Of a stretch of 64,000 bases of DNA, positions 1-8,202 are shown one piece after another. The DNA lies in assembly GCF_006965485.1 (NCBI RefSeq), contig NZ_CP041360.1, positions 372,001 to 436,000 of the forward strand, in the 5' to 3' direction. A program made the translations under genes and the position numbers. Positions within the stretch are counted from its first letter, which is position 1, and the number at the start of each line of letters is the position of its first letter. Under the pieces are notes generated by a model, which saw only the letters and a list, made by a program, of their open reading frames with translations, had not been told where the DNA came from and ran no database searches. Source of the stretch: Spirosoma sp. KCTC 42546 (GTDB taxonomy: Bacteria; Bacteroidota; Bacteroidia; Cytophagales; Spirosomataceae).

Positions 1-1
1 T

Positions 2-1666
2 AACAATTTCATTAAAGTCGATAAGAAAATAAAGCCTAATCCGGATGGTTCGCTGGCCGAAATCCGCGCTTATCTGAATAAAGATGTTGAGGATAAAAAG
101 GCGAAAGTGATCAACCGACTCAATTTTCAGGGCGAAGCTACCACCGAGCCAGATATAACCTTCACGCATGTATATGTGATTGATGTGGCCGAGGGCGCAA
201 CGCCTAAACCCTTGACGCGCGGTTATTCATCGTATACCGCTGCTAACTGGCTACCCAGTGGACAAGGCCTTTTGGCTGTTGCCGATCTGGATTCGATGAA
301 GCACCCCGACCGTGAGCAGGACAATGCTATCTTCTTTGTTTCGGCAGATGGCTCTGGCAAGAAAACGCTGGTACTAGGCGAAGCCGGTAAAAGCTACGGT
401 GCGCCGGAGGTATCGCCAGATGGGAAACAACTGGCATTTCTGGTCAGCCCATCGGAAGGTGTCAATTTTTCTCAGATTGGACTGGCAGCCCTGAATGGCT
501 CAACAGCATCGGGTATTCAACTCGTCACCTTCGACCGAGCGGCTGGGAATCTGGTCTGGGCAACACTCCCCAGTTCAGGAAAAGGTAAAAAAGCCGCTCC
601 AAGCGATGTGATCTACTTTACTGCTTCCTCGAATGGCGGGGCTCCTCTGTATCGGCTCGATCCGGCTACGCGTCAGGTTACGCAATTAACAGACGTTGAG
701 GCCGGTGTTACAGGTTTTGATGTTGTAGGCAATCGGGTGGTTCTTGCAAAAACCGAAGTGGCTAACCCATCGGAACTGTACGTAACAGATGAAACAGCTA
801 AAGCACAAACGAAGCTGAGTAATCACAACGATTGGGTGGCTCAACGTCAGCTTAGTTTCCCGCAAAAACGCACCTATAAAAACTCAATTGGCCAGACCGT
901 GGATTACTGGATTATGAAGCCGACGGTTTTTGAGGCCAATAAGAAATACCCACTTTTACTCAATATGCACGGCGGCCCAACCGCTATGTGGGGCCCAGGT
1001 GAGCAGTCGATGTGGCATGAGTTTCAATATATGTGCGCGCAGGGTTACGGGATCGTTTACGCAAACCCACGCGGATCGGGCGGGTACGGCATCAATTTTC
1101 AGCGGGCCAATATCAAGGATTGGGGCACGGGTCCAGCTGAGGACGTTTTAGCCGCTGAAAGCGATGCCGCTAAAGAAGCTTGGGTTGATACGAGTCGGCG
1201 GGTGATTACGGGTGGCTCCTATGCCGGGTACCTTACGGCCTGGATTGTTGGACATGACAATCGGTTTAAAGCCGCCTTCGCACAACGGGGTGTGTATGAC
1301 CTGACCACATTCCTGGGTGAAGGGAATGCCTGGCGACTCATTCCAAATTACTTCGCTTATCCCTGGTCGGCCGAAGCGAAGGTATTGGATGCCAATTCTC
1401 CTTACACCTTTGTTCAGAATATCAGAACTCCTCTGCTGATTAAACATGGGGAGAATGACCTTCGAACAGGGCCCATCCAGAGCGAGATGATGTACAAAAG
1501 CCTGAAAATATTAGGACGCCCGGTTGAGTATGTACGGATGCCCGGTGCTACGCATGAGCTAAGTCGGACGGGTAATGTTCGTCAGCGGATTGACCGGCTG
1601 CTCCGGATTTATGAATTCTTCGAGCGGTATATCGGACCAGATTCGCAAGTGCTCACACAGAAATAG
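2..1666 (+). CDS. S9 family (prolyl oligopeptidase-like) serine peptidase, 5' end outside window
   Basis: The reading frame is open from the first bases of the window, so the N-terminus lies outside; about 554 residues are visible. The first two thirds read as a beta-propeller-like region (repeated blocks such as SADGSGKK and SPDGKQLAFL), followed by an alpha/beta-hydrolase domain. The nucleophile motif is GGSYAGY (Ser codon near 1217), with Ala where most S9 enzymes have Gly; the acid lies in HGENDLRTG and the histidine in GATHELSR, so the triad is complete. The oxyanion region HGGPTAMWG is also typical. Such enzymes cleave short peptides or release acylated amino acids, usually in the periplasm or cytoplasm. 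A GTG at 107 is only an internal codon. The gene ends just before a long inverted repeat. Confidence 0.88.
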   Translation, partial: NNFIKVDKKIKPNPDGSLAEIRAYLNKDVEDKKAKVINRLNFQGEATTEPDITFTHVYVIDVAEGATPKPLTRGYSSYTAANWLPSGQGLLAVADLDSMKHPDREQDNAIFFVSADGSGKKTLVLGEAGKSYGAPEVSPDGKQLAFLVSPSEGVNFSQIGLAALNGSTASGIQLVTFDRAAGNLVWATLPSSGKGKKAAPSDVIYFTASSNGGAPLYRLDPATRQVTQLTDVEAGVTGFDVVGNRVVLAKTEVANPSELYVTDETAKAQTKLSNHNDWVAQRQLSFPQKRTYKNSIGQTVDYWIMKPTVFEANKKYPLLLNMHGGPTAMWGPGEQSMWHEFQYMCAQGYGIVYANPRGSGGYGINFQRANIKDWGTGPAEDVLAAESDAAKEAWVDTSRRVITGGSYAGYLTAWIVGHDNRFKAAFAQRGVYDLTTFLGEGNAWRLIPNYFAYPWSAEAKVLDANSPYTFVQNIRTPLLIKHGENDLRTGPIQSEMMYKSLKILGRPVEYVRMPGATHELSRTGNVRQRIDRLLRIYEFFERYIGPDSQVLTQK

Positions 1667-1670
1667 CCAG

Positions 1671-1745
1671 GTAACGTGGGAGGAAACCAGCGATTTTTTA
1701 ATGATAAATACTATCTGAAAATCGCGGATTTCCTCCCACGTTACG
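1671..1745. repeat. Long inverted repeat behind the S9 peptidase gene
   Basis: The segment 1671-1698 (gtaacgtgggaggaaa...) is repeated in inverted orientation at 1718-1745, about 27 nt per arm with three central mismatches and a short A/T-rich loop. It starts 5 bp after the stop codon, so the transcript would form a long hairpin and could serve as terminator or 3' stabiliser. One arm of a related sequence (gtaacgtgggtggaaaccc) occurs at 17841, so this is probably a dispersed element. It has no obvious 7- or 9-nt period, unlike the other palindromes in the window. Confidence 0.7.
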
Positions 1746-1838
1746 TTTGTAACAGAAATGGACCGGATACTAAAACGGTCATGGTACTCAATGGTTTATT
1801 TCCATAAGTTTACCGGAATCATTAACTGTTAAACGACC

Positions 1839-2498
1839 ATGGCTACTCGCTATCTGTTTCTTGGTTTGCTTTTTTTGACTACGACCAGCTTCGCACAAAT
1901 CGCAAATGATAATACGCTGAAGGCGCAGATTGATGGAAAAGAGTTTATAACGCAACCGCGCCGAATCAAGATTGCTAATTTCTGGTGGGTAACTGCCAAC
2001 ACGATCAAGCCGGATAAATCACTCCGAATCTGGCTGGGTCGATTCGACAAAAGTGATGTGCTTGAATCGGGTACGTATTTGGTGGTGGATGCCGACAAGC
2101 CGGATACGAAGGAAAACAAGAAGAAATATGAGGATATGGGCAAGTATAAAGGTATTGCCGTTATCAAATACGTTGAAGAGACCAAAGAGCCTCGTATGGA
2201 ATACCACGTTGGCAAATCGACGAATGCCGACGAGACAATCCAGGTCAAACTAGGTACAGATGGGTTTCTGGAAGCTACCTTCGGCGGTACACTGGCCGGT
2301 AGTTACTGGAAAGAGAAAGCATCGGCTACCGTTTTTGGTGGTATGGGGCGGTTAATGAACAAGATGCAGGATAAAGCCATTACCAAAGCATCGGGTTACG
2401 ATCAGGATATTGACCCCGAAGGAAACGGCTATAAAAAGCAGGAGAAAGAGGATCAGATTGTTATCTCAAACGGAACTTTCAGGCTAAAAATGAATTAA
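1839..2498 (+). CDS. Secreted protein of unknown function
   Basis: A 219-residue protein with a clear Sec signal peptide (positive MATRYL, hydrophobic core, cleavage after TTTSFAQ near residue 20). The mature part is rich in Lys, Asp and Gly and has features of a beta-rich periplasmic or outer-membrane-associated protein: DNTLKAQIDGKEF, a WLGRFDKSD strand pair, then VKLGTDGFLEATFGGTLAGSY. I recognise no family and no catalytic motif. It stands alone on this strand, with 170 bp upstream and 120 bp before the Nudix gene, so it is probably monocistronic. The ATG start fits the signal peptide exactly. Confidence 0.72.
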   Translation: MATRYLFLGLLFLTTTSFAQIANDNTLKAQIDGKEFITQPRRIKIANFWWVTANTIKPDKSLRIWLGRFDKSDVLESGTYLVVDADKPDTKENKKKYEDMGKYKGIAVIKYVEETKEPRMEYHVGKSTNADETIQVKLGTDGFLEATFGGTLAGSYWKEKASATVFGGMGRLMNKMQDKAITKASGYDQDIDPEGNGYKKQEKEDQIVISNGTFRLKMN

Positions 2499-2619
2499 AT
2501 TGGGTTCATGACCTGCCTACTAAAAATAGGCCATAAAGAATCAGAAAACTAGATTAGTTCGTCTTCATAATAGTTGATACGACTGTTATGAAGACATTTT
2601 TTTTACGTGATTTGCAGGT

Positions 2620-3300
2620 ATGAGTAAGCAACAGGAATCGCTCGAAGAAGCACACAAGTTTCGCTACTGGAAAAGCCAGATGGAAGCGAATGGAATGAAG
2701 ATTAACGCCATCAAGGAGGCTTACATTCGTCGCCGGCATAATGGCGAAGTGCTGTTTGCAATGCTTGAAGTGGACGCCGATACGCCCGAAGGCGATAAAA
2801 TTCCACCCGCTCTCTTTCTGAAAGGTCATGCTGCGTCGATGCTGGTTTGCCTGATTGATAGTGCCACCAAAGAGAAGTTTGTCGTGCTAGTAAAGCAACG
2901 ACGGATTGCCGATGGCTCACAGACCTACGAGCACCCTGCCGGAATGGTTGATGCCAGCGATTCGCCCAACGATGTAGCTGCTCGCGAACTAGGGGAGGAA
3001 ATTGGCCTGACTGTTACTGCCGACGAGTTGACGAAGCTAAATCCCCATGTCTGGTTTCCGAGTACGGGTACCAGCGACGAAGGCATGCACTTTTTCTATA
3101 TAGAGAAGGAAATGAGTCGTGATGAAATCATGACGTTTCACCTCAAAAATATGGGGAGTGAAGCAGAACATGAACGCATCACCAGCGTAGTGGCAACGAT
3201 TCCCGAATCTCATAAGCTTATTACCAATGTGAATGGGCTACTGCTTAATTTTCTGTACCTGAAGCATGTGGGGGATTATGAGACAATGAAGTTATTGTAG
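2620..3300 (+). CDS. Nudix hydrolase, ADP-sugar pyrophosphatase-like
   Basis: A 226-residue protein with a Nudix box at residues 108-130, GMVDASDSPNDVAARELGEE and following IGL. It matches GX5EX7REUXEEXGU except that the first Glu is Asp; the REL-EE metal-binding core is intact. The upstream strand EHPAGMVDA and the KQRRIADG segment resemble ADP-ribose and nucleotide-sugar pyrophosphatases, which hydrolyse NDP-X to NMP and P-X. The N-terminal 60 residues are charged and helical. The substrate cannot be read from the sequence. The gene is followed by a heptad palindrome and then by a nucleobase deaminase, which may hint at nucleotide clean-up. Confidence 0.82.
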   Translation: MSKQQESLEEAHKFRYWKSQMEANGMKINAIKEAYIRRRHNGEVLFAMLEVDADTPEGDKIPPALFLKGHAASMLVCLIDSATKEKFVVLVKQRRIADGSQTYEHPAGMVDASDSPNDVAARELGEEIGLTVTADELTKLNPHVWFPSTGTSDEGMHFFYIEKEMSRDEIMTFHLKNMGSEAEHERITSVVATIPESHKLITNVNGLLLNFLYLKHVGDYETMKLL

Positions 3301-3302
3301 AC

Positions 3303-3384
3303 TTGTTTGACGTTTGTAGTTGGATGTTGGTTGACGCATAGTTGCTTTCGCGTCAGCCAACATCCAACTACAAACGTCAAACAA
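3303..3384. repeat. Heptad-periodic palindrome (GTTTGAC type)
   Basis: The arms 3303-3337 and 3350-3384 are 35 nt each with a single mismatch and a 12-nt loop. Each arm reads as successive 7-nt units: GTTTGAC, GTTTGTA, GTTGGAT, GTTGGTT, GACGC. It begins 2 bp after the Nudix stop codon and ends 20 bp before the deaminase start, filling almost the whole intergenic space. It is one of the dispersed elements discussed in the findings. Confidence 0.85.
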
Positions 3385-3403
3385 ACATTTAAACCAAAAC
3401 ACC

Positions 3404-3838
3404 ATGGACGAATTTATGCAGGAGGCCATCAATCAAGCCCGGAAAAGCCTGAGCGAAGGCGGTATTCCCATCGGCTCGACACTCATTAAAAATGGTAAGT
3501 TGGTTGCCTCCGGGCACAACAAACGTGTGCAGGAAGACAATCCGATTCTGCACGGCGAAATGGACTGCCTGAATAATGCAGGCCGTGTTGGCTCGTTTCG
3601 GGATACGGTCATTTACTCGACGCTTATGCCCTGCTACATGTGCGCTGGTACGATTGTGCAGTTCAAAATTCCGAAAGTAATTGTTGGCGAATCGCGGACG
3701 TTTCCAGGAGCGCGGGAGTTTATGGAGCAGCATGGTGTAGAAGTAATCGACCTCGATTTGCCCGAATGCATCGAAATGATGAATCGATTCATCGCTGAGA
3801 AACCAACGCTCTGGAATGAAGACATCGGGGAGTTATGA
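3404..3838 (+). CDS. Nucleobase deaminase, probable yeast-type cytosine deaminase
   Basis: A 144-residue cytidine-deaminase-fold protein. The zinc motif is HGE (His50, Glu52 as proton shuttle) with PCYMC (Cys77, Cys80). The family match is closer to fungal cytosine deaminase Fcy1 than to tRNA or CMP deaminases: the strings EGGIPIG, GHNKR, LHGE, the length and the C-terminal tail W-NEDIGEL all correspond to that small enzyme as I remember it. It would convert cytosine to uracil for salvage. The usual bacterial enzyme CodA belongs to a different (amidohydrolase) fold. A guanine deaminase or other purine deaminase is the main alternative. The ATG is preceded by an A-rich spacer. Confidence 0.78.
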   Translation: MDEFMQEAINQARKSLSEGGIPIGSTLIKNGKLVASGHNKRVQEDNPILHGEMDCLNNAGRVGSFRDTVIYSTLMPCYMCAGTIVQFKIPKVIVGESRTFPGAREFMEQHGVEVIDLDLPECIEMMNRFIAEKPTLWNEDIGEL

Positions 3839-3907
3839 GTTAATGGCATATGTTACCTATCTAATCACGATACGTCACATATGCCACTACCGTAATCAAC
3901 TGACCCT

Positions 3908-4732
3908 GTGCGTTTTCCTGTCTTTTTTATCGCCCTAACGGCGAGCTGTATTCTTGCTGTTGAGCTACAGGCGCAGCGATCGGTAATTTGGAGTGAAAAG
4001 CCTGGAACCTGGCTACTCAACGCGGGTTTGGGTACAACACGGTATACCGGTGATTTGAGTGAATTTGGAAATGTAGCCCATTTGCAATTGGGGGCTGCCG
4101 TTAACCTGGCTGCGGCCTATAGGGTTTCGCAACAGCTTTCCTATCGGGCGGAGGTGCAGCTTTACTACATTTATGCTCAGCAAAAATATACCCGCAATTA
4201 CTACAATAATCTCTCATTCAAAAGCTTGAATCCCGACGTTTGGGCGGGTGTTCAAGTTGATTTATGGCCTGTAAATGACCCTTACAGGGCCACTATTCCC
4301 TACGTACTGGCAGGTGTGGGTATTACTTATATGAGGCCGAAGGCCGTATATCAGGGTCAATCATACGGTCTTTCTATACTCCAGACCGAAGGTGTGAACT
4401 ATAACCAATTGACGGGCAGCATTCGCTACGGATTTGGCCTGCCTCTATTGGCTAATGAGCGATTTCGGTTTAACCTGGAGGGCGCCTACACGCACGTCTT
4501 GAGCGACTATCTGGACGATGTTAGTTCGGTTTATGCTGACCGAAGCGTCATGAGTCCATTAGCCGCTGCTTTATCTGATCGGCGGGCCGAACTGGGCACT
4601 CCACTTAACCTACCCGGCGAACAGCGGGGTAATACGGGTAAAAATGACGGGTATTTTACACTAACGGGGCGTCTGGTATTCGTAATTATCACGCCAGGCC
4701 AACGTAGTTACCGCCGACAGATTGGTCGTTAG
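3908..4732 (+). CDS. Outer-membrane beta-barrel protein
   Basis: A 274-residue protein beginning with GTG and a signal peptide (FPVFFIALTASCILAVELQAQ, cleavage near residue 22). The rest alternates amphipathic strands with aromatic girdle residues: TWLLNAGLGTTRYTGDL, YRAEVQLYYIYAQQKYTRN, PYVLAGVGITYMRPK, IRYGFGLPLL, FNLEGAYTHVL and a final TLTGRLVFVII strand, typical of the eight-stranded OmpA/DUF6089-like barrels of Bacteroidota. No enzymatic motif is seen. It probably lies in the outer membrane, possibly as a structural or gliding/secretion-related component, but that is not shown here. It is monocistronic or precedes the polyprenyl synthase by 63 bp. Confidence 0.75.
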   Translation: MRFPVFFIALTASCILAVELQAQRSVIWSEKPGTWLLNAGLGTTRYTGDLSEFGNVAHLQLGAAVNLAAAYRVSQQLSYRAEVQLYYIYAQQKYTRNYYNNLSFKSLNPDVWAGVQVDLWPVNDPYRATIPYVLAGVGITYMRPKAVYQGQSYGLSILQTEGVNYNQLTGSIRYGFGLPLLANERFRFNLEGAYTHVLSDYLDDVSSVYADRSVMSPLAAALSDRRAELGTPLNLPGEQRGNTGKNDGYFTLTGRLVFVIITPGQRSYRRQIGR

Positions 4733-4752
4733 GCTTTTGGGGGCTTTTGCTG

Positions 4753-4760
4753 TAATTTTG
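4753..4760 (+). promoter_or_regulatory. Candidate -7 box for polyprenyl synthase
   Basis: TAATTTTG fits the Bacteroidota -7 consensus TAnnTTTG and lies 36 bp before the ATG of the polyprenyl synthase gene. A TTTG at 4736 is too close for a canonical -33 element and a TTG at 4724 is slightly far, so only the -7 box is convincing. Confidence 0.4.
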
Positions 4761-4795
4761 GCCTAAAACCCGGCAGTGATGCCTCCCTCAACCGA

Positions 4796-5767
4796 ATGAG
4801 TCCAGCTATTTTTGTTGATGCCCTTCAAAACGAACTCCAGTATATTCAATACGGGCAATATCCGCCCGAACTCTATGACCCCATTCGATACATTATGAGT
4901 CTAGGCGGTAAGCGCATGCGTCCGTTATTGACGCTCATGTCGACTTACTTATTCACTGATGATTGGCAAAAGGCTATTCGGCCAGCCTTGGGAGTAGAGG
5001 TTTTTCACAACTTCACGCTCATGCACGACGATATTATGGATCAGGCCCCATTACGTCGGGGGAACCCGACTGTGCATGAAAAATGGAATGGGAACACGGC
5101 TATTTTGTCGGGCGATGTGATGCTGGTGAATGCCTATCAACTGTTGCTGACCGTTGAAGCGGATAAACTAAAGCCTGCTTTGGAACGCTTTAGTCGGACT
5201 GCTGCCGAGGTGTGCGAAGGCCAGCAAATGGATATGAATTTTGAAACTCGCTGGGATGTTACCGAAGCTGAATACATTGATATGATTCGCTTGAAAACAT
5301 CGGTCTTGCTGGGTTACGCGCTTGAGCTTGGTGGTTTAATTGGCGGTGCTGATGTTGAAACCACTCGTCACCTGTACGAAGGTGGGATGAACATTGGTGT
5401 TGGTTTTCAGTTAAAAGATGATTTGCTGGATGTATACGGCGACCCCGCCAAGTTTGGTAAACAAGTTGGGGGCGACATTATCGCGAATAAGAAAACCTTT
5501 CTACTGATCGAAGCACTTCAGCAAGCGAAAGGGGCCGTTCGGGACGAGTTAACGAACTGGCTAACCCAAACAAGTTTCGACAAAAGCGAAAAAGTGCAGG
5601 CCGTGACTGCCATCTACGATCAACTAGGTATTCGTCAACAAACCGAAGCGCGAATTAACGAGTACTTTGCTCGTGGATTTGCCAACTTCGATCAGGTTAA
5701 TGCCAGATCTGACCGGAAGAATTTATTGATTCAGTTTACCCATCAATTAGTTGAACGAGAAAGCTAA
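4796..5767 (+). CDS. Polyprenyl diphosphate synthase (trans-isoprenyl synthase)
   Basis: A 323-residue all-helical prenyl transferase. The first aspartate-rich motif is DDIMD (residues 78-82) followed by the RR pair (87-88), and the second is DDLLD (208-212); GGKRMRP near residue 38 is the isopentenyl diphosphate-binding block. It condenses isopentenyl diphosphate onto an allylic primer. Phe73, five residues ahead of the first motif, is a bulky residue that in this family tends to limit chain length, so a C15-C20 product (FPP or GGPP) is more likely than the menaquinone side chain; this is inference. A -7 box precedes it, and a palindrome separates it from the rhomboid gene. Confidence 0.88.
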   Translation: MSPAIFVDALQNELQYIQYGQYPPELYDPIRYIMSLGGKRMRPLLTLMSTYLFTDDWQKAIRPALGVEVFHNFTLMHDDIMDQAPLRRGNPTVHEKWNGNTAILSGDVMLVNAYQLLLTVEADKLKPALERFSRTAAEVCEGQQMDMNFETRWDVTEAEYIDMIRLKTSVLLGYALELGGLIGGADVETTRHLYEGGMNIGVGFQLKDDLLDVYGDPAKFGKQVGGDIIANKKTFLLIEALQQAKGAVRDELTNWLTQTSFDKSEKVQAVTAIYDQLGIRQQTEARINEYFARGFANFDQVNARSDRKNLLIQFTHQLVERES

Positions 5768-5768
5768 C

Positions 5769-5827
5769 TGATTTACGATGTGCGAATTACGATAGCTGAT
5801 TTATCGTAATTCGCACATCGTAAATCG
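5769..5827. repeat. Heptad-periodic palindrome (GATTTAC type)
   Basis: Arms 5769-5794 and 5802-5827 are about 26 nt and nearly perfect with a 7-nt loop. The strand reads GATTTAC, GATGTGC, GAATTAC, GATAGCT, GATTTAT and then the reverse units, so both arms keep a 7-nt register with G at unit starts. It begins right after the stop of the polyprenyl synthase gene and ends 13 bp before the rhomboid ATG, so the second gene would be translated just behind a strong hairpin. Confidence 0.8.
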
Positions 5828-5840
5828 TAAATCAATCTAC

Positions 5841-6464
5841 ATGAGCATAACCCTTATTATCATAGTCATTACGGTCCTGATCAGTATTGCGGCCTGGAAT
5901 AATTACAACCTGATGGATCGGTTGATTATGAATCCTTACCGGGTGGCAAGCCGCGGAGAATACTATCGACTGATTACGTCGGGTTTTTTGCATGCAGATT
6001 GGGGCCATTTGTTTTTTAACATGCTCAGCTTTTACTTCTTTGGTGGATTTATTGAGCAATTATTTAATTACTTATTTGCAAGCAGTGGGCCGATCTATTT
6101 AGTTGGGTTTTATTTAGCTGCCATTTTGGTGTCTGATATTCCTACGCTTCTGAAGCATAAAAACGATCCGGGATACAATTCGCTGGGTGCGTCTGGGGGC
6201 GTATCGGCCATTATTTTTGCCGCAATTCTATTTCGCCCATTAACGCCTATCTACCTGTTTTTTATCCCAATTGGGATTCCCGGATTCATTTTTGGCCCCT
6301 TATATCTGGCCTATTCCTACTATGAATCTCGTCGTGGGGCAGGTAATATTAACCATGATGCCCACTTCTACGGAGCACTATTTGGTATCTTGTTCATGGT
6401 TATCGTATACCCGCAAGTACTGCCTGACTTTTTTGAACAGATAGCTGGCTGGCGATTGTTTTAA
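5841..6464 (+). CDS. Rhomboid family intramembrane serine protease
   Basis: A 207-residue polytopic membrane protein with about six hydrophobic segments. The TM2 motif HLFFN (His56, Asn60), the nucleophile motif GASG (Ser118) and the TM6 motif HFYGALFG with His175 together form the rhomboid Ser-His dyad and oxyanion support seen in GlpG. It cleaves transmembrane substrates within the inner membrane; the substrate is unknown. The ATG lies 13 bp behind the heptad palindrome. The LytTR regulator gene starts 6 bp after the stop, so the two are probably cotranscribed, which may suggest that the protease acts in a signalling pathway with that regulator (inference). Confidence 0.9.
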   Translation: MSITLIIIVITVLISIAAWNNYNLMDRLIMNPYRVASRGEYYRLITSGFLHADWGHLFFNMLSFYFFGGFIEQLFNYLFASSGPIYLVGFYLAAILVSDIPTLLKHKNDPGYNSLGASGGVSAIIFAAILFRPLTPIYLFFIPIGIPGFIFGPLYLAYSYYESRRGAGNINHDAHFYGALFGILFMVIVYPQVLPDFFEQIAGWRLF

Positions 6465-6470
6465 TTTACC

Positions 6471-7367
6471 ATGTTCAGTCTGTTTAACCAGCCATATCCG
6501 TCTACAAACGCGCCTGTGCAGGAATTGCGTAAGGCCGCTGTGATTGGGGTATTTGTTGGCTTGTTTCTGCTCGTTTTTCAGCCGTTTGGCATCAATTTAT
6601 GGGAGACTCCCTATAAGGTACTCAAGGTACTTGGGTTTGGCGCAGTTGCGTTTGTTATCACAGCGGTAAACTTCATAGGCTGGCCGCGGCTTTTTCCTGG
6701 GTTTTTCGGCGATCAGAACTGGACTGTTAGGCGAGAAATCGTGTTCGTAACCATTAATGTTCTGCTAATTGCTATTGCAAACCGATTGTATCTGATAGGA
6801 TTATTAGGCCATGAAGAACAAAGTGGTTTAAGCTGGATAAAGATGATTTTAGTGACCTTTTTGATTGGAATCTTTCCAATAACGGGTCTGGTATTACTTA
6901 ACTATATAAGGCAACTCAAGAAATACAGCCAGGCCGCGGCCGATTTGCCAATTCATATACCTCCTTCAGAGGGACTCACGAACGCCAGTCCATCGACTAT
7001 TGTCCCCACAGAAATAGCTGATACTATAGTAACACTCGTTGCGGATAATGAAAAAGACAAACTGGTAATATCGGCCGAATCGCTGATTTTTATCGAATCC
7101 AGCGATAACTACTGCACTGTAGTTCACCTTAAAAATGGCCAGCCTGTTAAACCGCTTCTACGAAGTAGCCTGGGACGGCTGGAAAAGCAGATAGCGAAAC
7201 CGCACATTGTTCGGTGTCATCGCTCGTATGTTGTTAACCTGAACCGGGTTGAGCGCGTAACGGGCAATGCGCAAGGGTACAAGCTTCACTTACTGGATGG
7301 ACAGTTTCAGATACCGGTGGCGCGACAGTATAACGAGACGCTGGTGGCTGAACTAAAAACCTTGTAA
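6471..7367 (+). CDS. Membrane-anchored LytTR transcriptional regulator
   Basis: A 298-residue protein with four N-terminal transmembrane helices (about residues 20-150), a linker and a C-terminal LytTR DNA-binding domain from about residue 190. The hallmarks are LIFIESSDNYCTV, the LRSSLGRLEKQ block, IVRCHRSYVVNLNRV and the final IPVARQYNETL. There is no receiver domain and no kinase, so this is a one-component membrane regulator. Its proximity (6 bp) to the rhomboid protease suggests a common operon. The signal is unknown; it could sense a membrane ligand or be released by proteolysis, but the sequence does not show a cleavage site. Confidence 0.87.
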   Translation: MFSLFNQPYPSTNAPVQELRKAAVIGVFVGLFLLVFQPFGINLWETPYKVLKVLGFGAVAFVITAVNFIGWPRLFPGFFGDQNWTVRREIVFVTINVLLIAIANRLYLIGLLGHEEQSGLSWIKMILVTFLIGIFPITGLVLLNYIRQLKKYSQAAADLPIHIPPSEGLTNASPSTIVPTEIADTIVTLVADNEKDKLVISAESLIFIESSDNYCTVVHLKNGQPVKPLLRSSLGRLEKQIAKPHIVRCHRSYVVNLNRVERVTGNAQGYKLHLLDGQFQIPVARQYNETLVAELKTL

Positions 7368-7441
7368 AACACCCCACCATTCACCCCAGATGCCGGGTTT
7401 AGGTACCAAACATCCCTAAAGGTGCTGTTCATCCCTTTTAG

Positions 7442-7473
7442 TTGCAGCGAGCTAACGGGTTGATGTAGGTTTG
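7442..7473 (+). promoter_or_regulatory. Promoter: TTG (-33) and TAGGTTTG (-7)
   Basis: TTG at 7442-7444 is followed after 21 bp by TAGGTTTG at 7466-7473, a full match to the TTG-N(17-23)-TAnnTTTG promoter of Bacteroidota. It lies 30 bp before the ATG at 7504 and thereby argues that the membrane protein starts there, not at a TTG inside the -7 box. Confidence 0.6.
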
Positions 7474-7503
7474 TCCCAACAAACGACAACCCCACAAACG
7501 GCC

Positions 7504-8202
7504 ATGAAAACGCTGATTATTGCTCTGCTCATTATTCATATAGCCACTGGTGTTACGGCCCTATTGGTTGGCCTGATTCCCATGTTCTCTAAAAAAGGGA
7601 GTCAGTTGCACAACCGTGCCGGACTCATCTATGTGTATTGCATGATTACGGTTGCCCTTACGGCTCTGCTATTATGCGCCTTGCAACCCTTCAAAATGAT
7701 GCGGCTATTCCTGACTGGTATTGCCATCTTTAGTTTCTACCTGAGCATGACGGGCTGGCGGGCAACAAAGCAGAAAAAAACAGGTCCAACGCCAGTTGAT
7801 AAAGGACTTACCTTCATCACCTTGTTGGTTAGTGTAGGAATGATCGGATTTGGAGTCTATTTGCTGGTGTTGAATGGGGCATCTTTTTTCCCGATTTTAT
7901 TCTCCTTTTTCGGACTCTTGACGTTAACATTTGCCGGACGAGATATTCAATTTATGAATCGTCCTACCGAGAAAATGCATTGGTTCTTTCAGCATTTCAC
8001 ACGCATGGGCGGCTCATACGTTGCCACATTTACAGCGGCTTTAGTCACGAATATGGCTCGTATACTGCCCGCCAACGCGCCTGAATGGGCAGCTACACTC
8101 AGCTGGATTGCACCCAGTATCCTCGGCGCTATGTTAATTAGCCGCACAGTACGCTATTATAAGAAGAAATTTAGTGTAGCGAAGACACCCGTAGTGGCCT
8201 GA
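7504..8202 (+). CDS. Multi-helix membrane protein, DUF2306-like
   Basis: A 232-residue protein with about seven hydrophobic helices. Conserved-looking histidines sit at helix ends: HIATGVTAL, KKGSQLHNRAG, and HWFFQHFTRMGGSY; this layout resembles the DUF2306 group of predicted membrane proteins, some of which have been suggested to bind haem. No enzymatic activity can be assigned. I take ATG 7504 because a full promoter ends 30 bp upstream and the first helix begins directly after the start. It ends exactly next to the opposing GDSL gene, with no bases between the two stop codons. Confidence 0.72.
   Translation: MKTLIIALLIIHIATGVTALLVGLIPMFSKKGSQLHNRAGLIYVYCMITVALTALLLCALQPFKMMRLFLTGIAIFSFYLSMTGWRATKQKKTGPTPVDKGLTFITLLVSVGMIGFGVYLLVLNGASFFPILFSFFGLLTLTFAGRDIQFMNRPTEKMHWFFQHFTRMGGSYVATFTAALVTNMARILPANAPEWAATLSWIAPSILGAMLISRTVRYYKKKFSVAKTPVVA

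Noticed and set aside
7471..7503. Upstream TTG start for the DUF2306-like protein
   Set aside because: The TTG lies inside the -7 promoter box, and the added residues are not hydrophobic or conserved-looking; ATG 7504 is better.
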